Assembly (NCBI RefSeq): GCF_000263855.1
Contig: NZ_AJWX01000025.1
Span: 37,046 to 101,045 of the forward strand
Source: Pseudomonas sp. M47T1
GTDB lineage: Bacteria > Pseudomonadota > Gammaproteobacteria > Pseudomonadales > Pseudomonadaceae
Reading direction: 5' to 3'
DNA length: 64,000 nt
Positions 31,587-40,166 of the stretch are shown here, piece by piece (the first letter of the stretch is position 1; every line of letters starts with the position of its first letter). The notes beneath the pieces are model-generated. The model ran no database searches. It saw only the letters and a list, made by a program, of their open reading frames with translations, and was not told the DNA's origin. The position numbers and the translations under genes were made by a program.

Positions 31587-32933
31587 ATGACTCAATCAGT
31601 TACTACAAGCACGCCGCTGGATGTGCTCGGGATCGGCTTCGGCCCCTCCAACCTCGCACTGGCCATCGCCCTGGAAGAACTGGGCGTGAAGCGTGGGCGG
31701 CACCTGGACGCGCTGTTCCTGGACCGTCAACAGGACTACCGCTGGCACGGCAACACTCTGGTGGCCCAGAGCGAGCTGCAGATCTCCTTCCTCAAGGACC
31801 TGGTGACCCTGCGCAACCCCACCAGCGCGTTCAGCTTCGTCAACTACCTGCACCAGCACGGCCGCCTGGTGGACTTCATCAACCTGGGCACTTTCTACCC
31901 GTGCCGCATGGAGTACAACGACTACCTGCGCTGGGTAGCCGGGCATTTCACCGAACAGTCCGCCTACGGCGAAAACGTGCTGGCGGTGGAGCCGGTGCAC
32001 GCGGGTGGGGTGATCGAGCAACTGCGAGTGATTTCCCAGGACGCGCAAGGCCGTGAGCAGGTGCGCCATACCCGCTCGGTGGTGCTGAGCACCGGCGGCA
32101 CGCCGCGTATCCCCGAGGTATTCCGTCACCTCAAGGACGACACCCGGGTGTTCCACCACTCGCGCTATCTGGAGCGCATGAACGAGCAACCGTGCGCAAA
32201 CGGCAAGCCGATGCGCATCGCCGTGATTGGCGGTGGCCAGAGCGCGGCGGAGGCCTTCATCGACCTCAATGACAGCTTCCCCAGCGCCCAAGTCGACATG
32301 GTGCTGCGCGCCGCCGTGTTGAAGCCGGCCGATGACAGCCCGTTCGTCAACGAGATCTTCTCGCCGCAATACACCGACCTGGTATTCAACCAGCCGGAAC
32401 GCGAGCGCGAGCGCCTGATCAACGAGTACCACAACACCAACTACTCGGTGGTGGACCTTAACCTGGTGGAGCGCATCTACTCGATCTTCTATCGCCAGAA
32501 AGTCTCCGGCCAACCGCGCCACAGCTTCCTGTGCCGCCGTTCCATCGAATCGGCCAAGGCCGACGCCAACGGCATCGAACTGGTGCTGCGTGACCTGGCC
32601 ACCGGCGACACTGAAGCGCACCGCTACGACGCGATTATCCTGGCCACCGGCTACGAGCGCATTTCCCACCAGCAGATACTGGCGCCGCTGGCCCAATACC
32701 TGGACGAGTACCAGGTGAACCGCGAGTACCGGGTGCAGGCCGATCCGCGCCTCAAGGCCCCGGTGTTCATCCAGGGCTTCAGCCAGTCCAGCCATGGCCT
32801 GAGCGACACCCTGCTGTCGATACTGCCGATTCGCGCGGAAGAGGTGGCGACGGCGCTGCATGAGAATCTCAAGTCCAGCTTTGATGGCGTGGCGGCGAAG
32901 ACGGCCCCGCGCGCTACCGCCAGCAACGCTTGA
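31587..32933 (+). CDS. pvdA: L-ornithine N5-monooxygenase (hydroxamate precursor synthesis)
   Basis: 448 residues, the usual PvdA length. It carries the FAD site GIGFGPSNLALAIAL, the NADPH site IGGGQSAAEAF and the C-terminal ATGYE motif of class B N-hydroxylating monooxygenases. It converts L-ornithine to N5-hydroxyornithine, the precursor of hydroxamate iron ligands, using NADPH, FAD and oxygen in the cytoplasm. ATG 31587 was chosen because GAAAGG lies ten bases before it and because homology begins there; an upstream in-frame extension crosses the promoter. It is monocistronic, with a perfect iron-starvation box upstream and a terminator directly downstream. No formyl- or acetyl-transferase for the hydroxyornithine is seen in the window. 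Confidence 0.95.
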   Translation: MTQSVTTSTPLDVLGIGFGPSNLALAIALEELGVKRGRHLDALFLDRQQDYRWHGNTLVAQSELQISFLKDLVTLRNPTSAFSFVNYLHQHGRLVDFINLGTFYPCRMEYNDYLRWVAGHFTEQSAYGENVLAVEPVHAGGVIEQLRVISQDAQGREQVRHTRSVVLSTGGTPRIPEVFRHLKDDTRVFHHSRYLERMNEQPCANGKPMRIAVIGGGQSAAEAFIDLNDSFPSAQVDMVLRAAVLKPADDSPFVNEIFSPQYTDLVFNQPERERERLINEYHNTNYSVVDLNLVERIYSIFYRQKVSGQPRHSFLCRRSIESAKADANGIELVLRDLATGDTEAHRYDAIILATGYERISHQQILAPLAQYLDEYQVNREYRVQADPRLKAPVFIQGFSQSSHGLSDTLLSILPIRAEEVATALHENLKSSFDGVAAKTAPRATASNA

Positions 32934-32940
32934 GTGCCGC

Positions 32941-32970
32941 GCGCCGGCATAGGAGTGCCGGCGCATTTTT
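32941..32970 (+). terminator. Rho-independent terminator after pvdA
   Basis: Perfect nine-base stem GCGCCGGCA/TGCCGGCGC with a six-base loop followed by ATTTTTA, seven bases beyond the pvdA stop codon. Confidence 0.9.
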
Positions 32971-33068
32971 ACGCGTTCGCTATATCCATGCCTTCCCGGG
33001 TAGAACCCGCTTCCCCCGGAGGAATCGTGGTCGTAGGTGCGTGAAGACTGCTGGACCAAGGAGCTTCA

Positions 33069-34409
33069 GTGACTGTTCGAACCCGGTATGTGTGTGCAAT
33101 GACAACGTGGTTGGCAATGTTGGGTGCAGTGGCCCAGGCTGACGAAGCAGGGCAGGGGCGAGGGACGCTTCTGGAGGTGAAGGAACTGGCGCGCTACAGC
33201 GCCGAGCAGATCAACCAGGCCACGCAAGCGCAACGAATGTTCGTCGACAAGGTGGACTGCGGTGTCAGGGTGGTAGCGGTGCAATACCGCACCATCGGCG
33301 TGAAGGGCGAACCGGCCGACGCATCCGCCGCCCTGGTGCTCCCCGACGGCAGTGCCTGCCAGCAACCAGCGCCCTTGCTGGGCTGGGCTCGCGGTACCGA
33401 AACAGACCGTAACCGGCAACAGGCGCAACTGGCCGCCGCATCCGCCGGTTATCCCCTCAACGCTGTCTACGCCGCCCGCGGTTACGTGGTGATCGCCAGC
33501 GATTACCTGGGCCTGGGCAACTCCCACTACCCCTTCCATCCCTACCTTCACGCCGACTCTGAGGCCTCCACCGTCATCGATGCCTTGCGCGCCGCCCGCC
33601 TGGCCGGTGCGCAACTGGGCGTGCGGTTTTCCGGCAAGGTGATGCTGGGCGGCTACTCCCAGGGCGGCCACGTGACCATGGCCACGCAACGGGCCATCGA
33701 GCGTGACCATCTGGCGGAGTTCAACCTGGTGGCCAGCGCGCCCATGTCCGGGGCCTACGACTTGCCGCACACCTTTAGGGAGTCGTGGAGCGGCGTCACC
33801 AGCGCCGGGCCGAACCCGTTGTCACCCTATTTGCTGGCGTACACCGTGGTGGCGATGCAGCACGTGTACGGCAACCTGTTTGTTCAGCCCGAAGACGTGT
33901 TCAAACCGCCTTATGCGCAGGCGGTACAAGGCGCCTTTCCCGGCCCGCTGGGGCTGCGAGCGATGATTGCGCAGCCACCGTTCAACCAGGTGCGCTCTAT
34001 CGATGACGTGCGTCAGCCCGGGTTCGCCAAGGCGTTCGCAGAGCAGGCGGATACGCCCTTCCAGCAGGACCTGGCACGCAACAGCACCCTGGACTGGACG
34101 CCGAAAACACCGATGATGATGTGCGGCACCGACCGCGATGGCGTGGTGCCGTTCGACAACGCCGCACGGGCCCAGGCGGCGTTTGCCGGCCGTGGCGTGC
34201 AGGTGGCGGTGGTCAATGTCGATGCGGCGGTGCCGGCCAAGGCCACGGGGGCCCAGGCGCACATGGTGTGGGCGTCACTGGCCTGCTACAGCGCCATGCG
34301 CAAGATGCTCTTCGACCCGGCGCGCTGGGGCAGTGCCCTGTCGCTGGCCAGGGGCGCATCGTTCAGCCTGCCATACCCGTTGCGCTGGCCGGCGAGTCGA
34401 GGTAGCTGA
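33069..34409 (+). CDS. Secreted alpha/beta-hydrolase (lipase-like)
   Basis: 446 residues starting at GTG with AAGGAG five bases upstream. A short signal peptide (MTTWLAMLGAVAQA, after ten leading residues) predicts export. The nucleophile elbow is GYSQGG (Ser at ~nt 33660), and GTDRDGVVPF supplies a probable acid loop. It resembles secretory-lipase-like hydrolases. The role is unknown. It lies between pvdA and fhuC but after a terminator, so co-regulation with iron genes is not shown. Its last 47 bases overlap the 3' end of the convergent fhuC-like gene. Confidence 0.75.
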   Translation: MTVRTRYVCAMTTWLAMLGAVAQADEAGQGRGTLLEVKELARYSAEQINQATQAQRMFVDKVDCGVRVVAVQYRTIGVKGEPADASAALVLPDGSACQQPAPLLGWARGTETDRNRQQAQLAAASAGYPLNAVYAARGYVVIASDYLGLGNSHYPFHPYLHADSEASTVIDALRAARLAGAQLGVRFSGKVMLGGYSQGGHVTMATQRAIERDHLAEFNLVASAPMSGAYDLPHTFRESWSGVTSAGPNPLSPYLLAYTVVAMQHVYGNLFVQPEDVFKPPYAQAVQGAFPGPLGLRAMIAQPPFNQVRSIDDVRQPGFAKAFAEQADTPFQQDLARNSTLDWTPKTPMMMCGTDRDGVVPFDNAARAQAAFAGRGVQVAVVNVDAAVPAKATGAQAHMVWASLACYSAMRKMLFDPARWGSALSLARGASFSLPYPLRWPASRGS

Positions 34410-35160
34410 TCAGCGAGCCGTCGCCTGGGTGGCGCATCACACCCATGGGAATGCCGTAGATGCGCTCCAGGGTGTCGCTGCGCATCAGCTCCTCGGGGCT
34501 GCCCTGGGCCAGCAGGTGGCCGCTGTGCAAGGCCAGTAGGTGGTCGCAATAGCGCGCAGCCATGTTGACGTCGTGCAGCACCACCAGCACGCCCAGGTCC
34601 AGCTGGCGGCTGAGGTCATGCACCAGGGACAGCACGTCCACCTGATGGGCAATGTCCAGCGCCGAGGTGGGCTCGTCCAGTAGCAGAAAGCGGCTGTTCT
34701 GTGCCAGCAGCATCGCCAGCCATACGCGCTGGCGCTCGCCGCCGGACAGCAGGTCTACCTGGCGTTCGGCAAATTCACTGATATGGGTGAGTTGCAGCGC
34801 CCGCTCCACCGCGTCGCGATCTTCATCGCTGAAACGCCCCAACGCGCCGTGCCACGGGTAGCGGCCAAAACCTACCAGCTCGCGTACGGTCAGGTTGTCG
34901 GCTGCCGGCAGTTGCTGCGGCAGGTACGCCACCTGACGGGCGAAATCGCGGTTGCCCCAGGCGGGCAGCGGCGTGCCATCAAGGATGATCTCGCCGCCAG
35001 CCGGCACCTGCTGGCGGGCCAGCAGCTTGATCAGGGTGGACTTGCCCGAACCGTTGTGGCCGATCAGGCCGATCATCTTGCCGTGCGGGATCTGCAGGTC
35101 CAGCGGTTGCAGCAAGGTGCGGCCAGGGACTTTGAAGCTGACGGAGCGCAATTCGAACAT
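34363..35160 (-). CDS. fhuC: FhuC-like iron-siderophore ABC transporter ATPase
   Basis: 265 residues, the exact length of E. coli FhuC. Walker A is GHNGSGKST, the signature LSGGERQRVW and Walker B FLLLDEPTSALD, followed by the switch His in VVLHDVNMAARYC. It should power the FhuB-like permease encoded about 6 kb away on the same strand, because no other ATPase of this type is in the locus. It has its own promoter region with a Fur-like box at 35210-35228. Its 3' end overlaps the oppositely oriented hydrolase gene by 47 bases. Confidence 0.92.
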   Translation of the reverse strand: MFELRSVSFKVPGRTLLQPLDLQIPHGKMIGLIGHNGSGKSTLIKLLARQQVPAGGEIILDGTPLPAWGNRDFARQVAYLPQQLPAADNLTVRELVGFGRYPWHGALGRFSDEDRDAVERALQLTHISEFAERQVDLLSGGERQRVWLAMLLAQNSRFLLLDEPTSALDIAHQVDVLSLVHDLSRQLDLGVLVVLHDVNMAARYCDHLLALHSGHLLAQGSPEELMRSDTLERIYGIPMGVMRHPGDGSLISYLDSPASATGMAG

Positions 35161-35209
35161 GAGGCTTCCACGATCGCTTGAAGGGGCAGGGTGCGACAGT
35201 AGTAAATTT

Positions 35210-35228
35210 GCTAATGGTTATCAATTAT
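35210..35228 (-). promoter_or_regulatory. Candidate Fur box upstream of fhuC
   Basis: GCTAATGGTTATCAATTAT matches the Fur consensus at 12 of 19 positions by eye, with a well conserved core (GATAACCATTA on the other strand). It lies 50 bases before the fhuC start in an AT-rich stretch. Confidence 0.55.
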
Positions 35229-35254
35229 AAAATGCCCCGGCCCCCGGGCATTTC
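35228..35254 (-). terminator. Terminator of the chemoreceptor gene
   Basis: Read leftwards, AAATGCCC and GGGGCATTTT form a GC-rich hairpin with one bulge followed by TTTTAT. It lies 14 bases past the chemoreceptor stop codon and abuts the fhuC Fur-like box. Confidence 0.7.
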
Positions 35255-35267
35255 AGTCGGGCACGGT

Positions 35268-37187
35268 TTACAGGGTGAACTTGCCCACCATGGACTGCAG
35301 GTGCACGCCCAGGCGCGCCAGTTCCACGCTGGAGGCGGCGGTCTCTTCGCTGGCTGCCGAGGTCTGCTCGGAAATATCGCGCACGTTGAGCACGCTGCGG
35401 TTGATCTCCTCGGCCACGGCACTTTGCTGCTCGGCTGCGGCGGCGATTTGCTGGTTCATGGACTCGATGGCCGCCATTGAGCGGCTGATGCCGCTGAGCG
35501 AGGCGCCGGCCTGGCGCGTTAGCTCGACGCTGCTGTCGGTCAGCTGGCGGCTGCTTTCCAGGGCGCTGGCTACTTGCTGGGTGCCACTGTGCAGGCCGGT
35601 GATCAACTGTTCGATTTCTTCGGTTGAGGTCTGGGTGCGCTGCGCCAGGCTGCGCACTTCGTCGGCCACCACGGCAAAGCCACGGCCAGCCTCACCGGCG
35701 CGGGCGGCCTCGATGGCGGCGTTGAGGGCCAGCAGGTTGGTTTGCTGGGCCACGGACTTGATCACGTCCAGCACGCTGCCGATCTTGTCACTTTCGCGCT
35801 TGAGGTCGTCCATGGCGGTGGTGGAGTGACCCACTTCGCTGGCCAGCCGGTCGATCTGGTTGATGGCCTTGGCCAGCACGTCATCACCGTCGCGGGCTTC
35901 GCGGGTGGCGCTGACCGCCGCCTGGGAAGCCTGCTCGGCGTTGCGGGCCACTTCCTGCACCGTGGCGGCCATCTCGTTCATGGCGGTGGCCACCTGGTCG
36001 GTCTCCACTTTCTGGCTGTTGACCCCGGCGCTGGTTTGCTCGGTGACGGCCGACAGTTCCTCGGCGGCGCTGGCGATCTGCACCACGCCGTCACGCAGGC
36101 CACCGATCAGTTCGCGCAGGTTCAGGGTCATGCGTTGCATGCTGTGCTGCAACTGGCCCAGCTCGTCACGACGCGACACGGCGGCGTCGCCGGTGAGGTT
36201 GCCGCTGGCCACACGCTCGGCGCGGCGCAGCGTTTCCAGCAACGGGCCCACGATCAGGCGAGTGATGACCCAGGCAGCGAGGATGCCCAGCAGGAGGGCG
36301 AACAGTACGGCGCCGCCCAGCAGGTTGCGGGCCTGCAGCATGTCTGCGGCGCGTTGGTCGGCCTGGTTCTGCGACAGTTGCTTGCTGGCGGTGAACAGGT
36401 TGGCGATGTCATCGTTCAGCTCGGCTTGCGCCTTGCCGGCGCGGGCCTGGGTGGCGGCGAACTGGTCGACTGTGGCGCGATAATGGGTGAGCGCGCGCTG
36501 CAACTGCTCAAGGTTGTCGGCCTGGGCGTGGGGCAGCAGTTCGACGGCGGTCTTGGCGTAGGCGCCGGCCTGGTCAATGGCTTGCTTGGCCGGTTGTTCC
36601 AGCTCCGCCTTCATGCTGTAGCTGTAGCCGCGCAATTGGAAGCGTGCCTGTTGCACCAGCACCTGGGCCTTGGCCACCACGTCGCGCTGAGCCTGGTCGC
36701 CGGCGGGCGAAGCCACGGCTTCGGCCATGGTGTTCAGCGCGGCCACGGCGCTGTCGGCGTAGCCGCCAAATACGCCGCGGCTGTCTTCACGTGCCTGCAC
36801 GGCCTGGCTGAAATCGGCGAAGTGCTCGTGGTAATGCTGGGTCGCCTCCAGGGCGGCCTGAATCTGCGCGACGTCACCGGCGTCGGTGAACCGCGCGCGG
36901 CTCGCGGCCAGGTGGTTGTCCAGGTTGTCCAGCTGCTTGAGCACGCCATTGCCATGCTCGCTGTCGGGGGTGATGGTGTAGGACAGCCGGGCAATGCGGA
37001 CTTCCCGGGTAATATCGTTGAGTTTGGCGATATCCAGGATCCGGTCGCCGCGATCCCCTAACGCCTTGATGCCGACCCAGCCGGTGATGGCGATCAACAC
37101 CGTCAACACCAGCACGGCACCAAACCCCAGGGTGAGCTTGGCGCGCACACTGATGTTTTCCAGAAAACCATTGATCGTCGCGAACAT
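35268..37187 (-). CDS. Methyl-accepting chemotaxis protein, probable HBM-type sensor
   Basis: 639 residues. A transmembrane helix near the N-terminus (GFGAVLVLTVLIAITGWVGI) is followed by a ~250-residue, mostly helical periplasmic domain. A second membrane helix (LLGGAVLFALLLGILAAWVI), a HAMP linker and a signalling domain with the conserved hairpin NLLALNAAIEAARAGEAGRG complete it. The size and helical character fit the helical bimodular (HBM) family such as P. putida McpS, which senses organic acids, but I cannot infer the ligand. No C-terminal CheR-tethering pentapeptide is seen. GGAGAAGG before ATG 37187 supports the start. It stands alone, on the border between the iron island and the housekeeping block. 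Confidence 0.88.
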   Translation of the reverse strand: MFATINGFLENISVRAKLTLGFGAVLVLTVLIAITGWVGIKALGDRGDRILDIAKLNDITREVRIARLSYTITPDSEHGNGVLKQLDNLDNHLAASRARFTDAGDVAQIQAALEATQHYHEHFADFSQAVQAREDSRGVFGGYADSAVAALNTMAEAVASPAGDQAQRDVVAKAQVLVQQARFQLRGYSYSMKAELEQPAKQAIDQAGAYAKTAVELLPHAQADNLEQLQRALTHYRATVDQFAATQARAGKAQAELNDDIANLFTASKQLSQNQADQRAADMLQARNLLGGAVLFALLLGILAAWVITRLIVGPLLETLRRAERVASGNLTGDAAVSRRDELGQLQHSMQRMTLNLRELIGGLRDGVVQIASAAEELSAVTEQTSAGVNSQKVETDQVATAMNEMAATVQEVARNAEQASQAAVSATREARDGDDVLAKAINQIDRLASEVGHSTTAMDDLKRESDKIGSVLDVIKSVAQQTNLLALNAAIEAARAGEAGRGFAVVADEVRSLAQRTQTSTEEIEQLITGLHSGTQQVASALESSRQLTDSSVELTRQAGASLSGISRSMAAIESMNQQIAAAAEQQSAVAEEINRSVLNVRDISEQTSAASEETAASSVELARLGVHLQSMVGKFTL

Positions 37188-37266
37188 CGAGCCTTCTCCA
37201 CCGAGTGAGCACTGCCTAAGAATGCTTTATCGGTTCAGGCGCGAAAAACTGGATGGTGGGCGGCGA

Positions 37267-38145
37267 CTATTTACGCGCAGGGCCCTGACTGAAGATCGGA
37301 CGGATGCCGCGGCATGTCGGGTAGTCGGCGCAGCCCCAGAAGTCGCCACCGGCGTTTCGGCCGCTGCGGGCCACGCGCACCACCATGGGTTTGCGGCAGA
37401 ACGGGCACGCGGGGGCTTTGGGCTCCTCCTGTACAGGTGGCACCGGCGCTTTGGGCCGGGCAACCGGGGCGTCGGGCTTCACGTGCGCCACGGGTGCGGT
37501 TTTATTCGCGGCGGCAATCCAGCGCCGCAACTGCCGACCGTCCACCAGTTTGAGGTTGCGCCCACTGGCAAACTCCCGCGCCGGCTCGCTGAACCGCCCG
37601 CTGGTGATTACAAAGCCGCCCACCGCGCCTTCCGCCGCCATGGCCCCATACAGCTCGCGCACCACCGGCACGCCCACCTGCAGCGCCCGCCAGTGCTTGC
37701 ACTGCACCAGGTATTTCTCGCCCTCCTTGCGCGCGATCAGGTCCACACCCCCATCGGGGCCGTTCCCGCCGGTTTCCTCAATGCCGAAGCCCTGGCGGCG
37801 CAGGGCCTCGCCTACCAGCAGTTCAAATTCCTGCCAGGTGAAATCGTTGACGGCATGGCCGGTGTTCAGCAGCTCGCGGCGCTTGCGGCGGCCGAGCACG
37901 GACGTGATGGCGCCGATGACGAAGATCAGCGGGAGCAGGTACTGGCCGAGGGTGGCCAGGGTTTTGAGAAACGTCTGGGTCATCATCGAATCGAGATGCT
38001 GGACGTCGCTGACGATGGCCGTGGGCGCACTGGCGACGCCATGCAGATACACGCCTGACGCTACGGCCAGGATCAAACTTGACCACCAGGGGAGCTTGCT
38101 GGCGAGGAAGGTGAGGTCGTCGAAGGTGGAGGTTTTCTTGGCCAT
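37267..38145 (-). CDS. Membrane-anchored Mrr-type restriction-endonuclease-like protein with zinc ribbon
   Basis: About 292 residues from ATG 38145. Two hydrophobic segments (SSLILAVASGVYLHGVA and LLPLIFVIGAITSVLG) precede an Mrr-like nuclease domain with the D...QxK site (GGVDLIARKEGEKYLVQCKHW, active residues Asp, Gln, Lys). After a Pro/Ala-rich linker the C-terminus has a topoisomerase-type Cys4 zinc ribbon (CPFC...C...C). This layout is seen in conserved pseudomonad proteins of unknown role. Whether it cuts foreign or modified DNA is unproven. No methylase is adjacent. Confidence 0.8.
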   Translation of the reverse strand: MAKKTSTFDDLTFLASKLPWWSSLILAVASGVYLHGVASAPTAIVSDVQHLDSMMTQTFLKTLATLGQYLLPLIFVIGAITSVLGRRKRRELLNTGHAVNDFTWQEFELLVGEALRRQGFGIEETGGNGPDGGVDLIARKEGEKYLVQCKHWRALQVGVPVVRELYGAMAAEGAVGGFVITSGRFSEPAREFASGRNLKLVDGRQLRRWIAAANKTAPVAHVKPDAPVARPKAPVPPVQEEPKAPACPFCRKPMVVRVARSGRNAGGDFWGCADYPTCRGIRPIFSQGPARK

Positions 38146-38260
38146 GTGCGGTCTGTTGTGATGGGGGGGGGCGCTGCGACAAGCTCGATGGTGGCTGTGT
38201 GCGGGAGACTTTCGGGTCTCGCGGTCCTGGTCCGGTTCGCTAACCCTCCACACAGCCACC

Positions 38261-38296
38261 AAAAAAGCCCCGGATCTTCCGAACCGGGGCTTTTTG
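38261..38296 (-). terminator. Terminator after ychF
   Basis: AAAAGCCCCGG and CCGGGGCTTTT form an 11-base stem with a ten-base loop. T-runs flank both sides, so it may work in both directions. It lies 18 bases past the ychF stop codon. Confidence 0.9.
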
Positions 38297-38313
38297 TCAT
38301 TGCCGTAACGCGC

Positions 38314-39414
38314 TTACACGTTAAACCGGAAATGCATCACATCGCCGTCTTTGACGATGTATTCCTTGCCTTCCAAGCGCCACTTGCCGGCTTCCTTGGT
38401 ACCCGCTTCACCGTTGTACTGGATGAAGTCGTTGTAGGCGATGACTTCGGCGCGGATGAAGCCTTTTTCGAAGTCGGTGTGGATCACGCCGGCAGCCTGT
38501 GGCGCGGTGGCGCCGATTTTCACGGTCCAGGCGCGTACTTCTTCGACGCCGGCGGTGAAGTAGGTCTGCAGGTTCAGCAGTTCGTAGCCGGCGCGGATCA
38601 CGCGGTTCAGGCCAGGCTCTTCCAGGCCCAGGGCCTCGAGGAACATGTCCTTCTCTTCACCGTCGTCCAATTCTGCGATTTCGGCTTCGATCTTGTTGCA
38701 CACCGGCACCACGATCGCGCCTTCTTCTTCGGCGATGGCACGAACAACGTCCAGGTGCGGGTTGTTGTCGAAGCCGTCTTCGGCCACGTTGGCGATGTAC
38801 ATCACCGGCTTCGAGGTCAGCAGGTGGAAGCCGCGGATCACCAGCTTCTCGTCCACGCCCATGTTCTTCATCAGGCTGCGCGCAGGCTTGCCGTCGGTGA
38901 AGTGGGAGATCAGTTGCTCCAGCAGGCCCTTCTGGAGCACGGCGTCCTTGTCACCACCCTTGGCGTTGCGCGCAACCTTTTGCAGTTGCTTCTCGCAGCT
39001 GTCCAGGTCGGCGAAGATCAGTTCCAGGTCGATGATCTCGATGTCGCGCTTGGGGTTGACGCTGTTGCTGACGTGAATCACGTTCTCGTCTTCGAAGCAG
39101 CGCACCACGTGGGCGATGGCGTCGGTCTCGCGGATGTTGGCGAGGAACTTGTTGCCCAGGCCTTCACCTTTCGACGCACCGGCCACCAGGCCTGCGATGT
39201 CGACGAATTCCATGGTGGTCGGCAGGATGCGCTTGGGGTTGACAATGGCTGCCAGCGCCGCGAGGCGGGCATCAGGCATCGGCACGATGCCGCTGTTGGG
39301 CTCGATGGTGCAGAAGGGGAAGTTCTCGGCCGCGATACCCGACTTGGTCAGCGCGTTGAACAGAGTGGACTTGCCGACGTTGGGCAGGCCGACGATACCG
39401 CAATTGAAACCCAT
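38314..39414 (-). CDS. ychF: Redox-regulated ribosome-binding ATPase YchF
   Basis: 366 residues, close to the length of other bacterial YchF/OLA1 proteins. The N-terminus GIVGLPNVGKST is the P-loop, and DIAGLVAGASKGEGLGN is the switch region in which the usual catalytic glutamine is replaced by a hydrophobic residue, as in all YchF. The C-terminal TGS domain is present (GVIHTDFEKGFIRAEVI). It is an Obg-family ATPase that associates with ribosomes. It lies 21 bases downstream of pth, forming the common pth-ychF pair, and ends at a strong terminator. Confidence 0.97.
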   Translation of the reverse strand: MGFNCGIVGLPNVGKSTLFNALTKSGIAAENFPFCTIEPNSGIVPMPDARLAALAAIVNPKRILPTTMEFVDIAGLVAGASKGEGLGNKFLANIRETDAIAHVVRCFEDENVIHVSNSVNPKRDIEIIDLELIFADLDSCEKQLQKVARNAKGGDKDAVLQKGLLEQLISHFTDGKPARSLMKNMGVDEKLVIRGFHLLTSKPVMYIANVAEDGFDNNPHLDVVRAIAEEEGAIVVPVCNKIEAEIAELDDGEEKDMFLEALGLEEPGLNRVIRAGYELLNLQTYFTAGVEEVRAWTVKIGATAPQAAGVIHTDFEKGFIRAEVIAYNDFIQYNGEAGTKEAGKWRLEGKEYIVKDGDVMHFRFNV

Positions 39415-39435
39415 GGTGATTCCCTCTTCGTGGAG

Positions 39436-40020
39436 TCAGGCCTTTTGGCTGTGCAGGTTTTTCATCGCGCGATTCCACTCGCCGGCGAAGATATCCGGCA
39501 ACACGCCGAGGGCAAAATCGATACTGGCGTCCAGTTTATCCTGTTCGGCGCGTGGCGCCCGGCCCAGGACAAAGTTGGATACCTGACTGGCCACACCCGG
39601 GTGGCCGATGCCAAGCCGCAGACGGTGGAAGCCGTTGTTGTTGCCCAGCTGCGCGATAATGTCGCGCAAGCCGTTGTGCCCGCCATGGCCGCCGCCCAGC
39701 TTGAGCTTGGCAACGCCCGGGGGCAGGTCGAGTTCGTCGTGGGCCACCAGGATGGCGTCTACCGGGATACGGTAGAAATTCGCCAATGCCGCCACGGCCT
39801 GGCCGCTGCGGTTCATGTACGTGGTGGGGATCAACAGGCGAACATCATGGCCTTGATGGCTGAAACGCGCCGTCAGGCCGAAATACTTGCGATCGGCTAC
39901 CAGGCTGACGCCTTGTTTGGCAGCGATGCGCTCAACGAAAAGAGCCCCTGCGTTATGCCGGGTCTGTTCGTATTCTTGGCCGGGGTTACCCAGGCCAACG
40001 ATCAGTTGAATGGCGGTCAC
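39436..40020 (-). CDS. pth: Peptidyl-tRNA hydrolase
   Basis: 194 residues from GTG 40020, with GGAAGAG as ribosome-binding site; this gives the same length as E. coli Pth. Conserved motifs are VGLGNPGQEYEQTRHNAG (catalytic His), TYMNRSGQAV and HDELDLPPGVAKLKLGGGHGG. It recycles peptidyl-tRNAs released by stalled ribosomes. It is followed by ychF and preceded by rplY with a stem-loop between them. Confidence 0.96.
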   Translation of the reverse strand: MTAIQLIVGLGNPGQEYEQTRHNAGALFVERIAAKQGVSLVADRKYFGLTARFSHQGHDVRLLIPTTYMNRSGQAVAALANFYRIPVDAILVAHDELDLPPGVAKLKLGGGHGGHNGLRDIIAQLGNNNGFHRLRLGIGHPGVASQVSNFVLGRAPRAEQDKLDASIDFALGVLPDIFAGEWNRAMKNLHSQKA

Positions 40021-40055
40021 GACAGGGGCTCTTCCTTGGAATCGAATTGAACATC

Positions 40056-40076
40056 GCCACCGGCTGGGCCGGTGGC
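40056..40076. other. Perfect stem-loop between rplY and pth
   Basis: Nine-base perfect arms GCCACCGGC/GCCGGTGGC with a three-base loop, and no T-run on either side. It may act as an mRNA processing or attenuation hairpin separating the highly expressed rplY from pth. Confidence 0.5.
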
Positions 40077-40166
40077 ACAAGTGGACGAGGTCAGCTGTGT
40101 AACTCCGCGATCTCGTCCGCTTGTTGCTACCGCGATGTCATTACAACTCCGGCTTGCCGAGTAAAA

